Below are positions 10,969 through 22,570 of a DNA stretch of 64,000 bases, in pieces (position 1 is the stretch's first letter; the number at the start of each line of letters is the position of its first letter). Location: assembly GCA_002914805.1 (NCBI GenBank), contig JXTB01000144.1, positions 115,668 through 179,667 of the forward strand, in the 5' to 3' direction. A program made the position numbers and the translations under genes. Below the pieces are notes generated by a model. That model worked only from the letters and a program-made list of their open reading frames with translations, made no database searches and was not told the DNA's origin. Origin of the DNA: Parasponia andersonii. Its lineage: Eukaryota > Streptophyta > Magnoliopsida > Rosales > Cannabaceae.

Positions 10969-12423
10969 CTTTTCGGAGTTTGAAAGTAGCTTGTGGCTAC
11001 GTTGTCAGTCATGACCATGAAGTGAGTACCCAACAAGTAGTGCCACCATACCCTTAGGCAATGGATGACAGTAGTCATCTCTTTTTCTCGCACGGTGTAG
11101 CGTCTCTTGGTGTCATTGAGTTTGCGGCTTTCATAAGTAATTAGATGCCCTTCTTACATTAGTACTCTGCCAATAGCAAAGTCCGAGGCATCCATGTGAA
11201 GCTCATATGCCTTTGAGCGATCGGGTATACTGGGAACCGGCTCTTCACTTACCGCCCTCTTCAAGTTTTTGAATAAAACTTGATACTCAAGTGTCCATTC
11301 CCAAGACTTACTCTTCTTGACTAGGTTAGTAAGTGGCGCAGTTCTTGCTGAGTAGGACTTGATGAACCACCTATAATAGTTTACAAGTCCGAGGAAGGAT
11401 CTTAACTCTGGCACCTCAGTAGGAAGTTCCTACTCTTAGATGGCTTACACCTTGGCTTCATCCAACATAAGTTTCCCATCCTTTATCTTATGTCCTAGGA
11501 ACATCACTTCCTCTTGGGCGAAGGATCACTTCTCCTTCTTGATGAATATTTGGTTCTCCCTCAAGACCTCGAACACCTTCCTCAAATGTTCTAAGTGATC
11601 TTCTACGGTCTTGCTATTGATGACTATATCATCAAGATAGACTACCACGAACTGATCGAGGTAGGGATGGAATAACTTATTCATGAGGGTGCAAAAGGTA
11701 GCAGGTGCATTGGTAAGACCAAATGGCATGACTAAGAACTCATAAGCACCATACCTTGTCACACATGTGGTCTTGGGCTCATCCCCCTCTGCTATGTGCA
11801 GTTGGTAGTACCTCGAGCATAGATCAAGCTTTTGAGAAGTATCTAGTGTTCCCAAGTTGATCGAACAAGTCGGCAATAAGCGGGATGGGGTGCTTGTTCT
11901 TCACCGTCACCTTGTTAAGAGTCCGGTAATCAATACACATCCTTAGTGAGCCATCTTTCTTCTTCTGGAACAACATCGGGGCACCGAAAGTAGCTTTGGC
12001 GGGCCTGATAAAACCCGCATCAAGTAACTCCTTTAGTTGTTTCCAGAGTTCCGCTAACTCCGGAGGGGCCATTCGATAGGGGCTCATCCCTGGTGGCCTC
12101 GTGCCTGGCTCAAGCTCGATTTCATGATCCACCTCCCTCCTAGGTGGAAGTTTCTTGGGTAGGGCATCAAGCATCACATCTTGGAATTCATCCAAGACAA
12201 TTTGCACCACCATGGGCAGGTTACCTTGAGGTTCCAACTCTTCATCATCGTGCGTCTTTAGGATGGCCAAGTAACTCTCCTCCTCTCTTCTCAAGCCCTT
12301 CTTAAATTGAAGTGCAGAGAATACTTTGTTTGCTGCTTTTGTGGACCGCTCCGTTGGTACCACACAAGTCTTTTCACCATCATGATGCACATAGAGTTGG
12401 CAAAAGGAACAGGGAATGCCCAC
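10969..12423 (-). mobile_element. Chromovirus reverse transcriptase and RNase H region
   Basis: The - strand shows reverse transcriptase motifs in order: [50 protein letters not shown] and the active-site block VVVYLDDIV. The connection and RNase H follow, with [19 protein letters not shown] and [11 protein letters not shown]. The layout is that of a Ty3 pol. Broken. Confidence 0.85.
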
Positions 12424-12760
12424 ACTGCATCAAGGAATTCCAAACCAAGCACTACCGTGAAATCATCCATTGGCACCACTGATAAGTCGACTTAGCCAGC
12501 CTATGCACCTAGGCTAGCCTTAATATTATGAGCAACCCCATGGATGGGGCGTGCTGCTGAGTTCACTGCCTTGAGGGAGCCTTTTCCATTGGACACCGTC
12601 AAGCCCAACCACCTAGCTTCTTCAACAGAGACAAAGTTGTGGGATGCACTCGTGTCAACCAAGGCCTTAGTGGCTTTGCCATTGATTGTTGCATCCACAA
12701 AAAGTAGGCCCTTAGCTTCTGACTTAGGGGCCAATCCTAAGGTATTAAGGAGTTGCAAGG
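12424..12760 (-). mobile_element. Chromovirus protease region
   Basis: A retropepsin-like stretch on the - strand has ATKALVDTSASHNFVS where the family has an aspartic protease motif of the type 'ALVD(S/T)GA(S/T)HNF'. It is followed by a hydrophobic strand near VVPMDDFTVVLGLEFL. It lies between gag and reverse transcriptase, as expected. Confidence 0.75.
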
Positions 12761-12819
12761 AACCAACATGTGCACCACCATCTTCTCTATCACCTCCTTC
12801 TTGGCTTGGCTCGGAGGTA

Positions 12820-13832
12820 ATTAAGGCATTGAGAGCTTTCTTCTTAGGACACTCGCGTGCCCAATGTGGCTCATCGCAAAGAAAGCACTTGACTCTTGGC
12901 TAGGAGAAGTCACGGTCTTCCTTCTCTTTGCCCTTGTCTTTGTGCCTATAGGAGGAACAATCTTTGTTCTATTTTCCTTCTTTTGTTTGCTCTCCCCCAC
13001 TCTTTGCTCCACCACCCTTCTTGTCTTTGGCCTTAGAAGGGTCTTTGTTGGTAAAGTAATCAACAAGGCTCTCAGCTACCACAATAGCATCGGCCAAGTC
13101 CTGGACACCACAATACTTGAGCTCTAACTTGGCCAAGTTCTAAAGACCATCCATGAACAAGAATAGGGCATATTTATCTGAAGTGTCAGGGACTTCGAGC
13201 AAGAGTGTGGTAAACTCTTTCACGTAGTCTCTAACACTGCCAGATTGTTTGAGGCAGCGAAGACAGCCTCTCGCCTCCTCTTCGGCATTGTCAGGGAAAA
13301 ATTGCCTTTTTAGCTTTCTTTTAAAGTCATCAAAGGTGGCTATAGTGCATAATCCTCGTTGCATCTCCCTGTGTCTCCGCCTCTACCATAGCATGGAGGT
13401 ATCGATTAGATACAAAGTAGCATTATGAATTTTACCGGCATCATCCGTCACACCGGTGGCCTCAAAGTATTATTCGAGTCCTCATAGTAAGTTCTCAACT
13501 TTCTTAGCATTGTGAGTACCATTGAAGGTCTTTGGTTTAGGTACCTCAACCCTCCTTGCCTCAATGATTGTCGTGGTGGTCACCCTCGTGGCCACCGCTC
13601 GCTTGCACAAAGCAAGATCACCACCCATCTCATCTACTCTAAGTAAAACATTAGTGAGTTCTCTTTGGAAGAGATCTTGTACCTTGGCAATCTCCAAATG
13701 AAGGGACTCAATCTTGCGCCTTAAGTCGGCCTCTAGCCCACCAAGCGCATCTTTGATACTATTGTGGATCTCCACATCGTCGGTCTCCAAACCATCACAA
13801 CGGCCATCTAAATCGTCTACACGCTTGCCCAA
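12820..13832 (-). mobile_element. Chromovirus gag region
   Basis: The - strand begins with an N-terminal coiled coil (13482-13832, MGKRVDDLDGRCDGLETDD...). The capsid-like block follows, with FDDFKRKLKRQFFPDNAEEE and VRDYVKEFTTLLLEVPD. A Lys-rich linker comes next, then a CCHC knuckle (CFLCDEPHWARECPKK near 12850). This is the usual Ty3 gag order. Broken. Confidence 0.8.
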
Positions 13833-14018
13833 GTTGGACTCTATTCAGGACACTCTAGCCTCCAAGCTAGTCACCACGTCTCTCGACTTGCCACAGGTAG
13901 CACCCTTCTTCCCTTCATCACGCCCACATTCAGAAGCACTAACTTCGACGGGATCAGGAGTTGTAGCCATGGTCTTCATTTAGACAATGGAACCACTAAG
14001 ATAAAATGAGCAACCAAA

Positions 14019-14030
14019 GCTTTGATACCA
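14019..14030 (-). other. Primer binding site (initiator-Met type) of the chromovirus
   Basis: On the - strand, TGGTATCAAAGC lies 3 bases inside the 5' LTR. It closely matches TGGTATCAGAGC, the complement of the plant initiator tRNA-Met 3' end. Confidence 0.8.
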
Positions 14031-14033
14031 CGC

Positions 14034-14687
14034 TGTCACGACCCTAGCCTTGAACTAGACAATCATGCGGCATTTAGTACAGTCCGTTGCACTAAGTCAG
14101 CCTACCAACACTTAAGAAAGGGACTTAGAGTAAGCTTTGAGACAAAGTGATAAGGATAAGAGAGTTTGAGTGAATAAATGGCTTTGTATTACTCTTAGAA
14201 TGCTTACAACTCTCGCAAATGGGACTTGTGTACAAATGAACCCAAGGGGTCCTTTATATAGGCAAAACCTAAATCAACCAATGGTTATGATCGTGCCAAA
14301 TGGTATAATCTTAAAAAGGGTCTAAAATATTTTCAAATAAAGTTATAATATCTACAAAGATATTTACATAGAGAAATCTAGAACAAGCATGGTCTAGATC
14401 CTTCTAAGAGGTTCACCCACTATCTTAGCTCTTCCAAGTCATTCTAGAAGCTTCTAGGACCGGCCAACCCATCTAGCACCATCCGGTCTTGTCTAGAGCC
14501 TTCTAGGACTTAGTAGCACCAACTAGAGTCTTCTAGCATGGCCAAGACCTCTCTTGATCATTTTACAAGTGTCCACAACATTCTAGGGTCTTCCTCAATC
14601 TTTTTGGGTGAGCAATATATATAAAAGACCTTAGAGCCATGAGCAACAATATTTGGATTTAGGGAGCCAAATGAGCAGGCTGTAACA
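14034..14687 (-). mobile_element. 5' LTR of the chromovirus
   Basis: The LTR is 654 bp and reads TGTCACGACCC...GCTGTAACA on the + strand. It is collinear with the LTR at 8692-9374 apart from the 29-bp tandem unit there. It is followed on the right by TTAAG, whose first four bases match the four bases before the left LTR. Confidence 0.88.
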
Positions 14688-15335
14688 TTAAGCACATAAC
14701 TTGTTTCTCCCAAATCTTTCATTTGGAATTGCTCGACTAGCCACCTCTTTATACTAGATAATATTTCTACATCATTCCTAATGAGCAAAATATCATCTAT
14801 ATGAAGAATTAGGAAGACCATTTTCTTGTCTTTGATATAGTTGTATACATAAGGTTCATCAATATTTTGATCGAAACCATAAGACTTGATCGTCTCATCA
14901 AATCTTAGATTCTATAATCTTAAAACTTGCTTAAGTCCATAAGTAGAGCTAAATAGCTTGTAGACTTTCTGCTCTTGGCCTTTAGCTATAAAATCTTCTG
15001 GTTGTACCATATAGATGCTTTCTTTATGATAGCCATTCAAAAAAAGCTGCCTTGACATCCATTTGTCATTTTTCATATTCTAAGCATATAGCAATGGATA
15101 ATAAGATATGTATAGACTTAAGCATAGCTATTGGTGAGAAAGTTTCTTTATAATCAACTCCCTCTTTTTGGTTATAACCCTTTGCCACTAACCTAGTCTT
15201 GAATGTTTCAACTTTTCCATCTGCACCTCTTTTTCTTTTATAGATCCATTTATATCCAATGGGCCTGACATCTTTAGATGGATCTACAAGTTCCCAGACA
15301 GAATTAGAATACATGGATTCTATTTCTTGGTTCAT
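14688..15335 (-). mobile_element. Copia reverse transcriptase segment
   Basis: The - strand carries copia reverse transcriptase motifs: VWELVDPSKDVRPIGYKWIY, RLVAKGYNQKEGVDYKETFS and, nearer the insertion, LILHIDDILLI, then FQMKDLGETSYVL. The reading stops at the chromovirus insertion and continues as RNase H beyond it at 8691. Broken. Confidence 0.85.
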
Positions 15336-15559
15336 AGCCTCTTACCATTTTTTCTTATTAGAATCTTCCATTGCATGCTTGTATGTCAGTAGGTCATCTT
15401 GGCTACTATCGGAAACAACAACATGTACTTCTCCAACTTCCCTGTAGTGAGTAGGTGGTCTAATAAACCTCCTACTACATCAAATTTCTACAGTATTCTG
15501 ATATAGAATAATGGTCTCATAATTTTGTCATTCAACGGCTTTTGTTGGTTGTGCTTTGA

Positions 15560-16600
15560 TTTAATCAGAAAGTAATTCCTCTAGTACAATTTTATTTCGA
15601 GGTTTGAAATCTATCATATAGTTATTTTCAAGAAAAGTGGCATTTTTCGATACAAATACCTTTTTCTCTTGAGAACTATAAAATAAACCTCCTCTTGTGT
15701 CTTTTGGATAATATACAAATAAACAAACCTCTGTGTGTGGTTCTAGCTTCCTATTCTTTCCTTTTAGTACATATGCTGGGCATCCCCATGTAAATATAAC
15801 GTAAACTAAGTTTGTACCCATTCTATAACTCTAAAGGTATCTTTTGGATAGACTTGGAAGGTACTACATTAAAAATGTAAACAACGGTTCGTAATGCATA
15901 ACCCCAGAATGAGAGTGGTAGGGAAGGGTAGCTCATCATTGATCTAACCATATCAAGCAACGTTTAGTTTCTCCTCTCCGCAATACCATTCTGTTGTGGT
16001 GTTCCAGGTACTGTGAGTTGGGATAGGATGTCATTTTCCAACAAGTGATCCTTGAATTCATTATCAAGGTATTCACCTCCTCGATTTGATCGAAGAGTTT
16101 TTAATGTCTTACCTAAATTCTTTTAAGCTTCTACTGTGAATTCTTTGAACTTTTCAAAAGTTTCAAATTTTCTTTGCATTAGGCATATATATCTATATCA
16201 TGAATAATCATTAATAAATGTGACAAAGTATTTGTAACCACCTCTTACTTGTACATTCAATAGACCACATATATTGCTATGCACAAGCTCAAGAGGTTCT
16301 TTGGCCCTTTCGCCCTTTGCAGAGAAAGGTCTCTCAGTCATTTTTCCTTCTAAACAAGATTTGCAAACTAGTAGAGTGCCCTTTGTTTCTTTATAAGTCT
16401 GTTTATCCTATCTAGATTAATATACCCTCACCTAAGGTGCCAAAGAAAAGTATCTTCGTCAAGAAAAACTTTTTTGCTTTTTAGGTTTGGGATCTTCTAC
16501 TTTAAACATTTTAGTATTAAGTAGTGATTTTTCGTCTGACCTTATCATGTAAAGTTCATTCTCTATTTTTGCAGAACAAATATTTAAATTATTTCTAGAA
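15560..16600 (-). mobile_element. Copia integrase region
   Basis: The - strand encodes the integrase. The C-terminal block at 15561-15821 has WGCPAYVLKGKNRKLEPHTE and LFVYYPKDTRGG, typical of the copia 'GC.AYV...KL.P...C.F.GYP..TRG' region. The core upstream of it is recognisable but broken. Confidence 0.75.
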
Positions 16601-16638
16601 ATAATAATCTCATTATTAAGGAAAGAAACACCAAACAT

Positions 16639-17194
16639 TTATTCAAATAGTCTTGAAATAGAAATCAAATTCCTATGAAAACCAGGAATAAAATAAACAT
16701 TGTTCAATAACAATAATTTATTCCTAAAATAAAGAAGAACGACTCTTATTGCTTTTGCCGAAACTTTGGCCCTATTGCCCATTCTCATCGTGAATTCTCC
16801 ATTGGCAAGCTCTCTTAAAGAATTAAAATAAGAATAAACATAGTTAGTGGCTCCTAAATCAACTATCCAAAGAGATATATCAAATAAATCTTTTTCCACT
16901 AAATAAGCTTCTAGAACAAGTAAATCATATTTACCTTTCTTTTTCTCTTTCAATTCAGAGAGATACTTGTTACAGTTTCTCTTCCAATACTCTTAATTCT
17001 CTAGTGAAAATATTTTTCCTTAGGCTTTTTTTTCTTAGAGTTGTTCTTCTTGTTTTTTTTAGGCTTAGACCCAGAGGCACTTTTTCTCTTCCTCTTCTTA
17101 TTTTTGTTAGAGATAGAGGGATTTTTTTCTACAACATTTGCTTCAACAATAGTTGCTGAGCCATATTTACTTTTACCTTTCAATATTGATTCCA
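16639..17194 (-). mobile_element. Copia protease and pre-integrase region
   Basis: The block at 16639-16953 has SLWIVDLGATNYVYSYF (the copia protease active-site region, family pattern 'WIVDSGAT.HV') and LLLNNVYFIPGFHRNLISIS (pre-integrase). A Lys-rich basic stretch (17001-17195) precedes it and corresponds to the gag C-terminus. Confidence 0.78.
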
Positions 17195-17640
17195 AGGTTT
17201 ACAGTTCGTTGAGCAGTTGAGCCATGGTATAATTCAACTTGTTCATAACATAGTTGCTCTTGAACTGAAGAAAATCAGGAGAAAGTGATTCCAGAATCAT
17301 ACTTACTTGGATGTGGTCATCGATCATAACCCCGTGAACTTCAGCCTCTCTAAAGTAATTGATCAAGTTCCAAAATATAACCTCTCACTAGAGTTCCTTT
17401 CTTTATCTTCGCATTCATAGCCTTTTTAATGGCATCATGACAAGATTGATCAGATTATTGCCCAAACATGACCTGGATAGACTCCATTATCTCATAAACA
17501 GTCTCTATCTTTTCGTGCTTAGCTCTAAATACATCGGTCATGCCTGCTAACATGTAGCAGCGAGCTTTATTATTGGTATGAGTCCACATAGCTTTTTCTA
17601 ATTAGGTACCGTCGTAGGATAGATCACATAATTATTAATT
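17195..17640 (-). mobile_element. Copia gag (UBN2-like) region
   Basis: The - strand shows a copia gag pattern: MLAGMTDVFRAKHEKIETVY, IMESIQVMFGQ and SVQEQLCYEQVELYHGSTAQ. It corresponds to the family text 'MLA.M.DVLR.KHE...TA.EIM..L..MFG'. Broken. Confidence 0.65.
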
Positions 17641-19108
17641 GAATTAAGACATTCTCAACTAATAAATAAAATATAAAAATATCTCATATTTTTTTAATTT
17701 ATTAACTACTGTTTTATGGTCAAGATACTATTAAAAGTTTAATTGTCTCCTCATAAGTGTGACCCATTATTTCAAATTCTAGCAATTTAACTCAAAATTG
17801 CCGTCGTAAGGTAGGTCAGTTTTGAAATATATTCTAAAGTCTTATTTCTTGGAAATTAAGCATTGCTATTAATTTAATCGAACGCTCTCTGTAGGGAAGA
17901 CAAAATCTAAGCTTCTCTAGGCGCTAATTAAATCTCACAGTGCTTAATTAATAATGGAGACCGTAGGATATATTATCATATACCCCTTTCTCACTTATTA
18001 TTTTAAAATCTTATGTGTTCTTACTAATAAACATCTAATGTTTTATTTAACCTAATTATTATATTTAATATAATATTCTAGATTAAACTATTAGTCCAAT
18101 CATATTGGTCCTAAATAAATTACTAAATTTTCTATAAATCTAAATTTATTATCATAGGAATAATTTAGCTAATCTAATTAATAAGGATAGTGTAAATTAA
18201 ATAAGTGTGATAATATCAAAATTTAACTATTAAACTTAAATCACATTATTTAATTTTTTATTCATATTTAATTATTTAATCTACTTAAATTATTATATTC
18301 TAACTAAATTATTTTAGCATGAATATAACATGTATGCATGACATTCATTAATAACTATGAGTGAGTATAATGAATGACATATTATAATTTATGGTCATGT
18401 TATACATATCACATATAATATAATAATAAAATAAAATAATAATGACTGGTCTTTTTGGGCCTCCTCTACTCTTCTGATATTTTTATAAATCAATTTTTTA
18501 AAAGGTGATATTTTTGTAAATACTTTACAAAACTAACCAAGCATATATGATTATCTAATAATCATTTGAGCTTGGGCCCAATTTTTTTTAACGTAAGTTA
18601 TATATATGATATAATATATATTGAGTTATATATATCACATATATTAATATATATTATATTATATAAAAAAAATATATCTTTTGTTTACTTAAAAACATAA
18701 TAGTATATATATATTAATTATATATATTATTAAACTATTTAATAAAATGATATATTAATTCATATATATTATTTTTAAAAAAAAACTTTTTTTTCATGTG
18801 AGTTCTTTGAGGCATCGGATCGGCTTCAAGCGGAAACATATCCATTATTTTCTTTGTATATTATAAGAAAAAAGAAAGAAAAATACAACAAATCCTATAC
18901 CCAAAAATTAAGGTTTACATATTTTGATCTAATCAAAATAAATTGCAAAAAATTTAAAACCTACGGAACCATATAATTAACGACCAAATACCAATTATAC
19001 ATCTATAATATGATAATTCATCCATTCATCATTAAATACATATAAAAAAAATAATGCAATACCAACTCATGCATACAAATAATTAATACTAAATACTCAT
19101 ATAACCTA
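17641..19108 (-). other. Copia 5' leader, AT-rich
   Basis: Non-coding sequence lies between the primer site and gag. It is AT-rich with long runs, for example 18590-18790. Two short matches to GCCGTCGTA(A)GGTAGG occur near the gag end. No further element was recognised. Confidence 0.6.
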
Positions 19109-19120
19109 GCTCTGATACCA
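19109..19120 (-). other. Primer binding site (initiator-Met) of the copia element
   Basis: On the - strand, TGGTATCAGAGC lies two bases from the 5' LTR. It is an exact match to the usual plant initiator-Met primer site. Confidence 0.9.
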
Positions 19121-19122
19121 AT

Positions 19123-20959
19123 TGTTGGATTTAAAACGATTTTCGCAACGGAAAATTGGCTAAGATCATTCAAAATTTTTCTCAAAATAATTGACTATAT
19201 AAGTGCATAGTATTAATTCATAGCAAATAAAAACATACAAAGAGAATAGATCTAATGCATCTTGTAGCCTATTAGCATATCCTATCTTTTTTATCTTCTA
19301 AACTATGATCTTCCAATTCAAGTCTTAAGTACAACTGGATGAACGCATGGGTGTTGTATACAATTTCCTAAAACTCATACTTTAGGCCCTTATAATATTT
19401 TTAATACATGAGATTACAAAGGTATGTTCTATAGAAAATACGAAAACTCTCTACTTTTCTTTTTAAGTTATGGATGCTATGTAGAAAATAATACGTAGTG
19501 TGTTCTGTAATATCTGCTAGGGTTTCCTTTATATACATATATATATATACATTAAACTATTTAATTAATGAATTAATTAATCATTACATATATATTAGTT
19601 TACATTTTTAAAAAAAAAATAATGCGATTTCATATATATTTTTTTAAGAAAATCATAATATTATATATATAGCTAATTAATCTAATTAATATATATATAT
19701 ATATATATGAACTAGCAAATAACTCCTTTAAAAAAAGAGTGTTTCACTTTCAGTCAGTTTCCCAATTTCTATTTATCTAATTATTTATTAATTAGATATT
19801 TTTAAATTCAAAATTTAAACAAATTAGGAAACATATCAGTCCATAAATTAAATTAATTGATTCAAAATTAATTAATTAATAACAATTACTAATTATTGTA
19901 GATAAATAATTTATCTAGACAAAAATGTGTAGTAACAAAAATAATGTAATATCCAATATAGTGTTTGTAAGAGGTGGAATTAGGGATCTATGGACCTGTA
20001 ATTCAAACTCCAATAAATTATGACAATTAATTAAACTTTTTAATTAATTTGTCTAATTTATTAATTCCAATATTACTCCACTAAAACTCTAGAATTATGC
20101 TCTTAAAATTACAGAATTAATTTACTCAAAAAATAACGATCAGTCCATTGATTTAATCATTACATGTAGTTTAATCTTCTGTAGATAATTCATAATTAGC
20201 GCTAGGTCATGTTCTGTTTACCTCTCTAATTACATCTTTATCCTTGTGTACCATTGATTCTCCAATGAACAATTAATTTAAAAATCTATTATAAATTGAG
20301 TACTCAAACTGTTCAAGTTCTGAATTAATATATAAGGGAATCATCTTTCTAGCTTCTTAATGGAAGGAATAGATTCTATATCTATAAGTTACATTCTCAG
20401 CTACTCATTTCATCATACTCTCAAGATATAAATATTTTGATCTGTTTAAGAAACAATCCTTAAACAATTATGTTAAAGAACATAATATTATAAATAGGAA
20501 TTTATAACTATTCAGGATTAAGATTGATTTACAAATGATCATCTAGTGACATTATTTGAACTCTCAACAATTAACAGAATTTATGTGAGATTCAAATCAT
20601 ATCTAGTCTAGTCCTATATAATCGAATTATATAAAATTCTTTTATTGTAATGTCATCACATCAATAATCGTGATAAGATTATTATATTCTCAATACTAAT
20701 AGACCGTACTAATAATATTTAATTAAAGATCCCAAATTTTAATTAATTATTACGGACTATATTTAGTTTATTATCCATAAATTTAATCCTCACATATATA
20801 ACACTTATATACTAAATTTATAGTCACACAAATAAACTAGAGATTTTCTGATATTTAAAGACATGCAAATTATGTACAAATTCAAATAGAAAAATATTAT
20901 TTTATTAATTTAATAAATATCCAAAATATACATGTGTTTTTAAGACATAAAACCTAACA
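19123..20959 (-). mobile_element. 5' LTR of the copia element
   Basis: The LTR is 1,837 bp and reads TGTTGGATTTAAAACG...AAACCTAACA on the + strand, giving TG...CA ends. The right portion (from about 19587) aligns with the LTR at 6438-7803. By eye there are many substitutions and small indels between them, so the insertion is older than the nested chromovirus, as nesting requires. Confidence 0.85.
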
Positions 20960-21034
20960 GTGTGTCTCTCCAAATTTTAAGGTATGGTATATATTAAATG
21001 TGGATTACTTTGGTTACTTTTACGCACATTAAAA

Positions 21035-21084
<50 letters not shown>

Positions 21085-22399
21085 ATTCTCTCCTGTCTTC
21101 CTTGTCTATTTTCTATCGTGGTTTTGCTTTTTCTCAGGGCACGATTTTTAATATGTGATAGGAGTTTGGTTAATTAGTCCCCTGTAAAAATTATATGTTT
21201 CCTTTACGGTTTGGCTGCAACCTTTCTTCCAAAACAAATAATACGATATTTGACCGGAACTCGCCATCAAAAATATTAATTGGTACTTGATTTTCAATTT
21301 TTATATACATCCTCAACATAATATAAATTGTTTCGTTCCGTACAACTTTTCTGAGGCGTCTTTAAAATAAATGTTGATAATGTAAAGTAAGATTACGCAC
21401 CAAGTAGTGGAAACTTTCATACTTTGATATAACCCCATTGTTGTTTGGGACCTGATAAGTTAAAAAGAGAAAATTGTTAGGGACATTGTTTTCAAAAAAA
21501 TTATAATCAATTATTAGGGTCATCGATATATATGCAAAAAGAAACGAAACTTATCTGATGAGAAAGATGGTGAAACTGACCATTAAAATTGAGTTGATGG
21601 GCGACCACATTCCATCTATCTCATACGTACCCATGCATCTTTCTTATCTGCTGCTTTATAAACAGAATTGCATGCACTAATAAAAGGTCACTAATTAAGA
21701 CTTTCCAAATACTGCAAAATCAGGTTCAGATCCATCTATTCCATGTTAATGATAATAAGATCTCTCTTACATATATACTTTATCAAGAGTACTAGGTCAT
21801 ATATAAGTCCTCGTAAATAAGAGAATCTAGCGGTACATCCATTTTGCTCGCTGATTGTGGTTTAAAAACTTTACTACTAAAACAAAATCAAGAGACAAGA
21901 GACAAGGAAAAAGATAAGAGTGCTTGCTACATTAGGAAAGGCTGCTAATAATTAGAGGTTCAAAGGGGATCTATTATAAATAGCCGTTTTAAAATCTAAA
22001 GTTTTGTCAAATAGCAATTAACTAAATATATTTTGAAATTTAGCAGTTTTTCTTACCAAAATTAACCATGTTACGCATTCAATCTTATCTAGTTAATTAG
22101 AAAAATTAGGGATAAATTTGGATGTTCACAATAAAAACTTCCATACAATTAAACAAATAAAATATGGGAAAGGAACATGAGTAGGACAAATTATTTGGGC
22201 CAAAATGACTATTTTTATGAATTTTTTGAAAGTATAAAAAAAAATTGACTTACAATAAAAAATTGTCAAAAAAAGTTTGACAATTACTTGTGACACTTTT
22301 AGGAGTCATAATAAAAGAACTCGTGTCTATAAGTAAAAAAGTTTTTGATAGTCTTGAAATGCGCAAAGTTTACGGAGCTCAATTTTAATACTTGTTAAT
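20960..22399. other. AT-rich intergenic DNA with a (TA)n run
   Basis: A (TA)n microsatellite occupies 21041-21082. No coding region was recognised. A stretch near 21965-22080 has interspersed-repeat-like composition, but I could not find ends. Confidence 0.5.
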
Positions 22400-22570
22400 G
22401 TTTTTTTTTTTTTAAGTGAAATTTAACTAATGATCGTCATTTATTACAAAAAAAAAAAAAAAGACTTACACATCTTAAGAATCGAACTCATGACCTAATA
22501 CTCAGTATGACCTAATACTCAGTCTCCGTCCTACCCCACACACTGAACTAGCCACAATAGGTTGCTAATA
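22400..22570 (-). mobile_element. tRNA-derived SINE candidate
   Basis: Read on the - strand, the sequence has a box A-like TGGCTAGTTCAGTG (22540-22553) and, about 55 bases downstream, a box B-like GAGTTCGATTCT (22477-22488), the spacing and order of an internal Pol III promoter. A T-rich stretch follows. A 17-bp unit (GACCTAATACTCAGTAT on the + strand) is repeated in tandem between the boxes, which lengthens the spacing. Flanking target duplications were not found with confidence. Confidence 0.45.

Larger units (their letters stand above)
8692..14687 (-). mobile_element. Ty3 chromovirus nested in the copia element
   Basis: A 5,996-bp Ty3/gypsy element on the - strand with two LTRs (14034-14687 is the 5' LTR, 8692-9374 the 3' LTR), an initiator-Met primer site, gag with a CCHC knuckle, protease, reverse transcriptase, RNase H, integrase and a C-terminal chromodomain. 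The 4-bp sequence TTAA flanks both ends, and the copia reading continues across the two sides. The LTRs look about 92% alike by eye, mostly differing by transitions, which suggests a few million years at commonly used plant rates. The clade may be Galadriel- or Reina-like. Several breaks are present. Confidence 0.9.
6438..20959 (-). mobile_element. Ty1/copia element, nested host of a chromovirus
   Basis: A Ty1/copia element on the - strand. From its 5' end (right) to its 3' end (left): LTR 19123-20959, primer site 19109-19120, leader 17641-19108, gag 17195-17640, protease and pre-integrase region 16639-17194, integrase about 15560-16600, reverse transcriptase 14688-15335, then the inserted chromovirus (8692-14687), then RNase H 7890-8691, purine tract and the second LTR (6438-7803). 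Without the insert the element is about 8.5 kb. The long LTRs (1.4-1.8 kb) suggest an Angela/Tork-like lineage, but this is not proven. It is broken, with many breaks. Confidence 0.85.
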
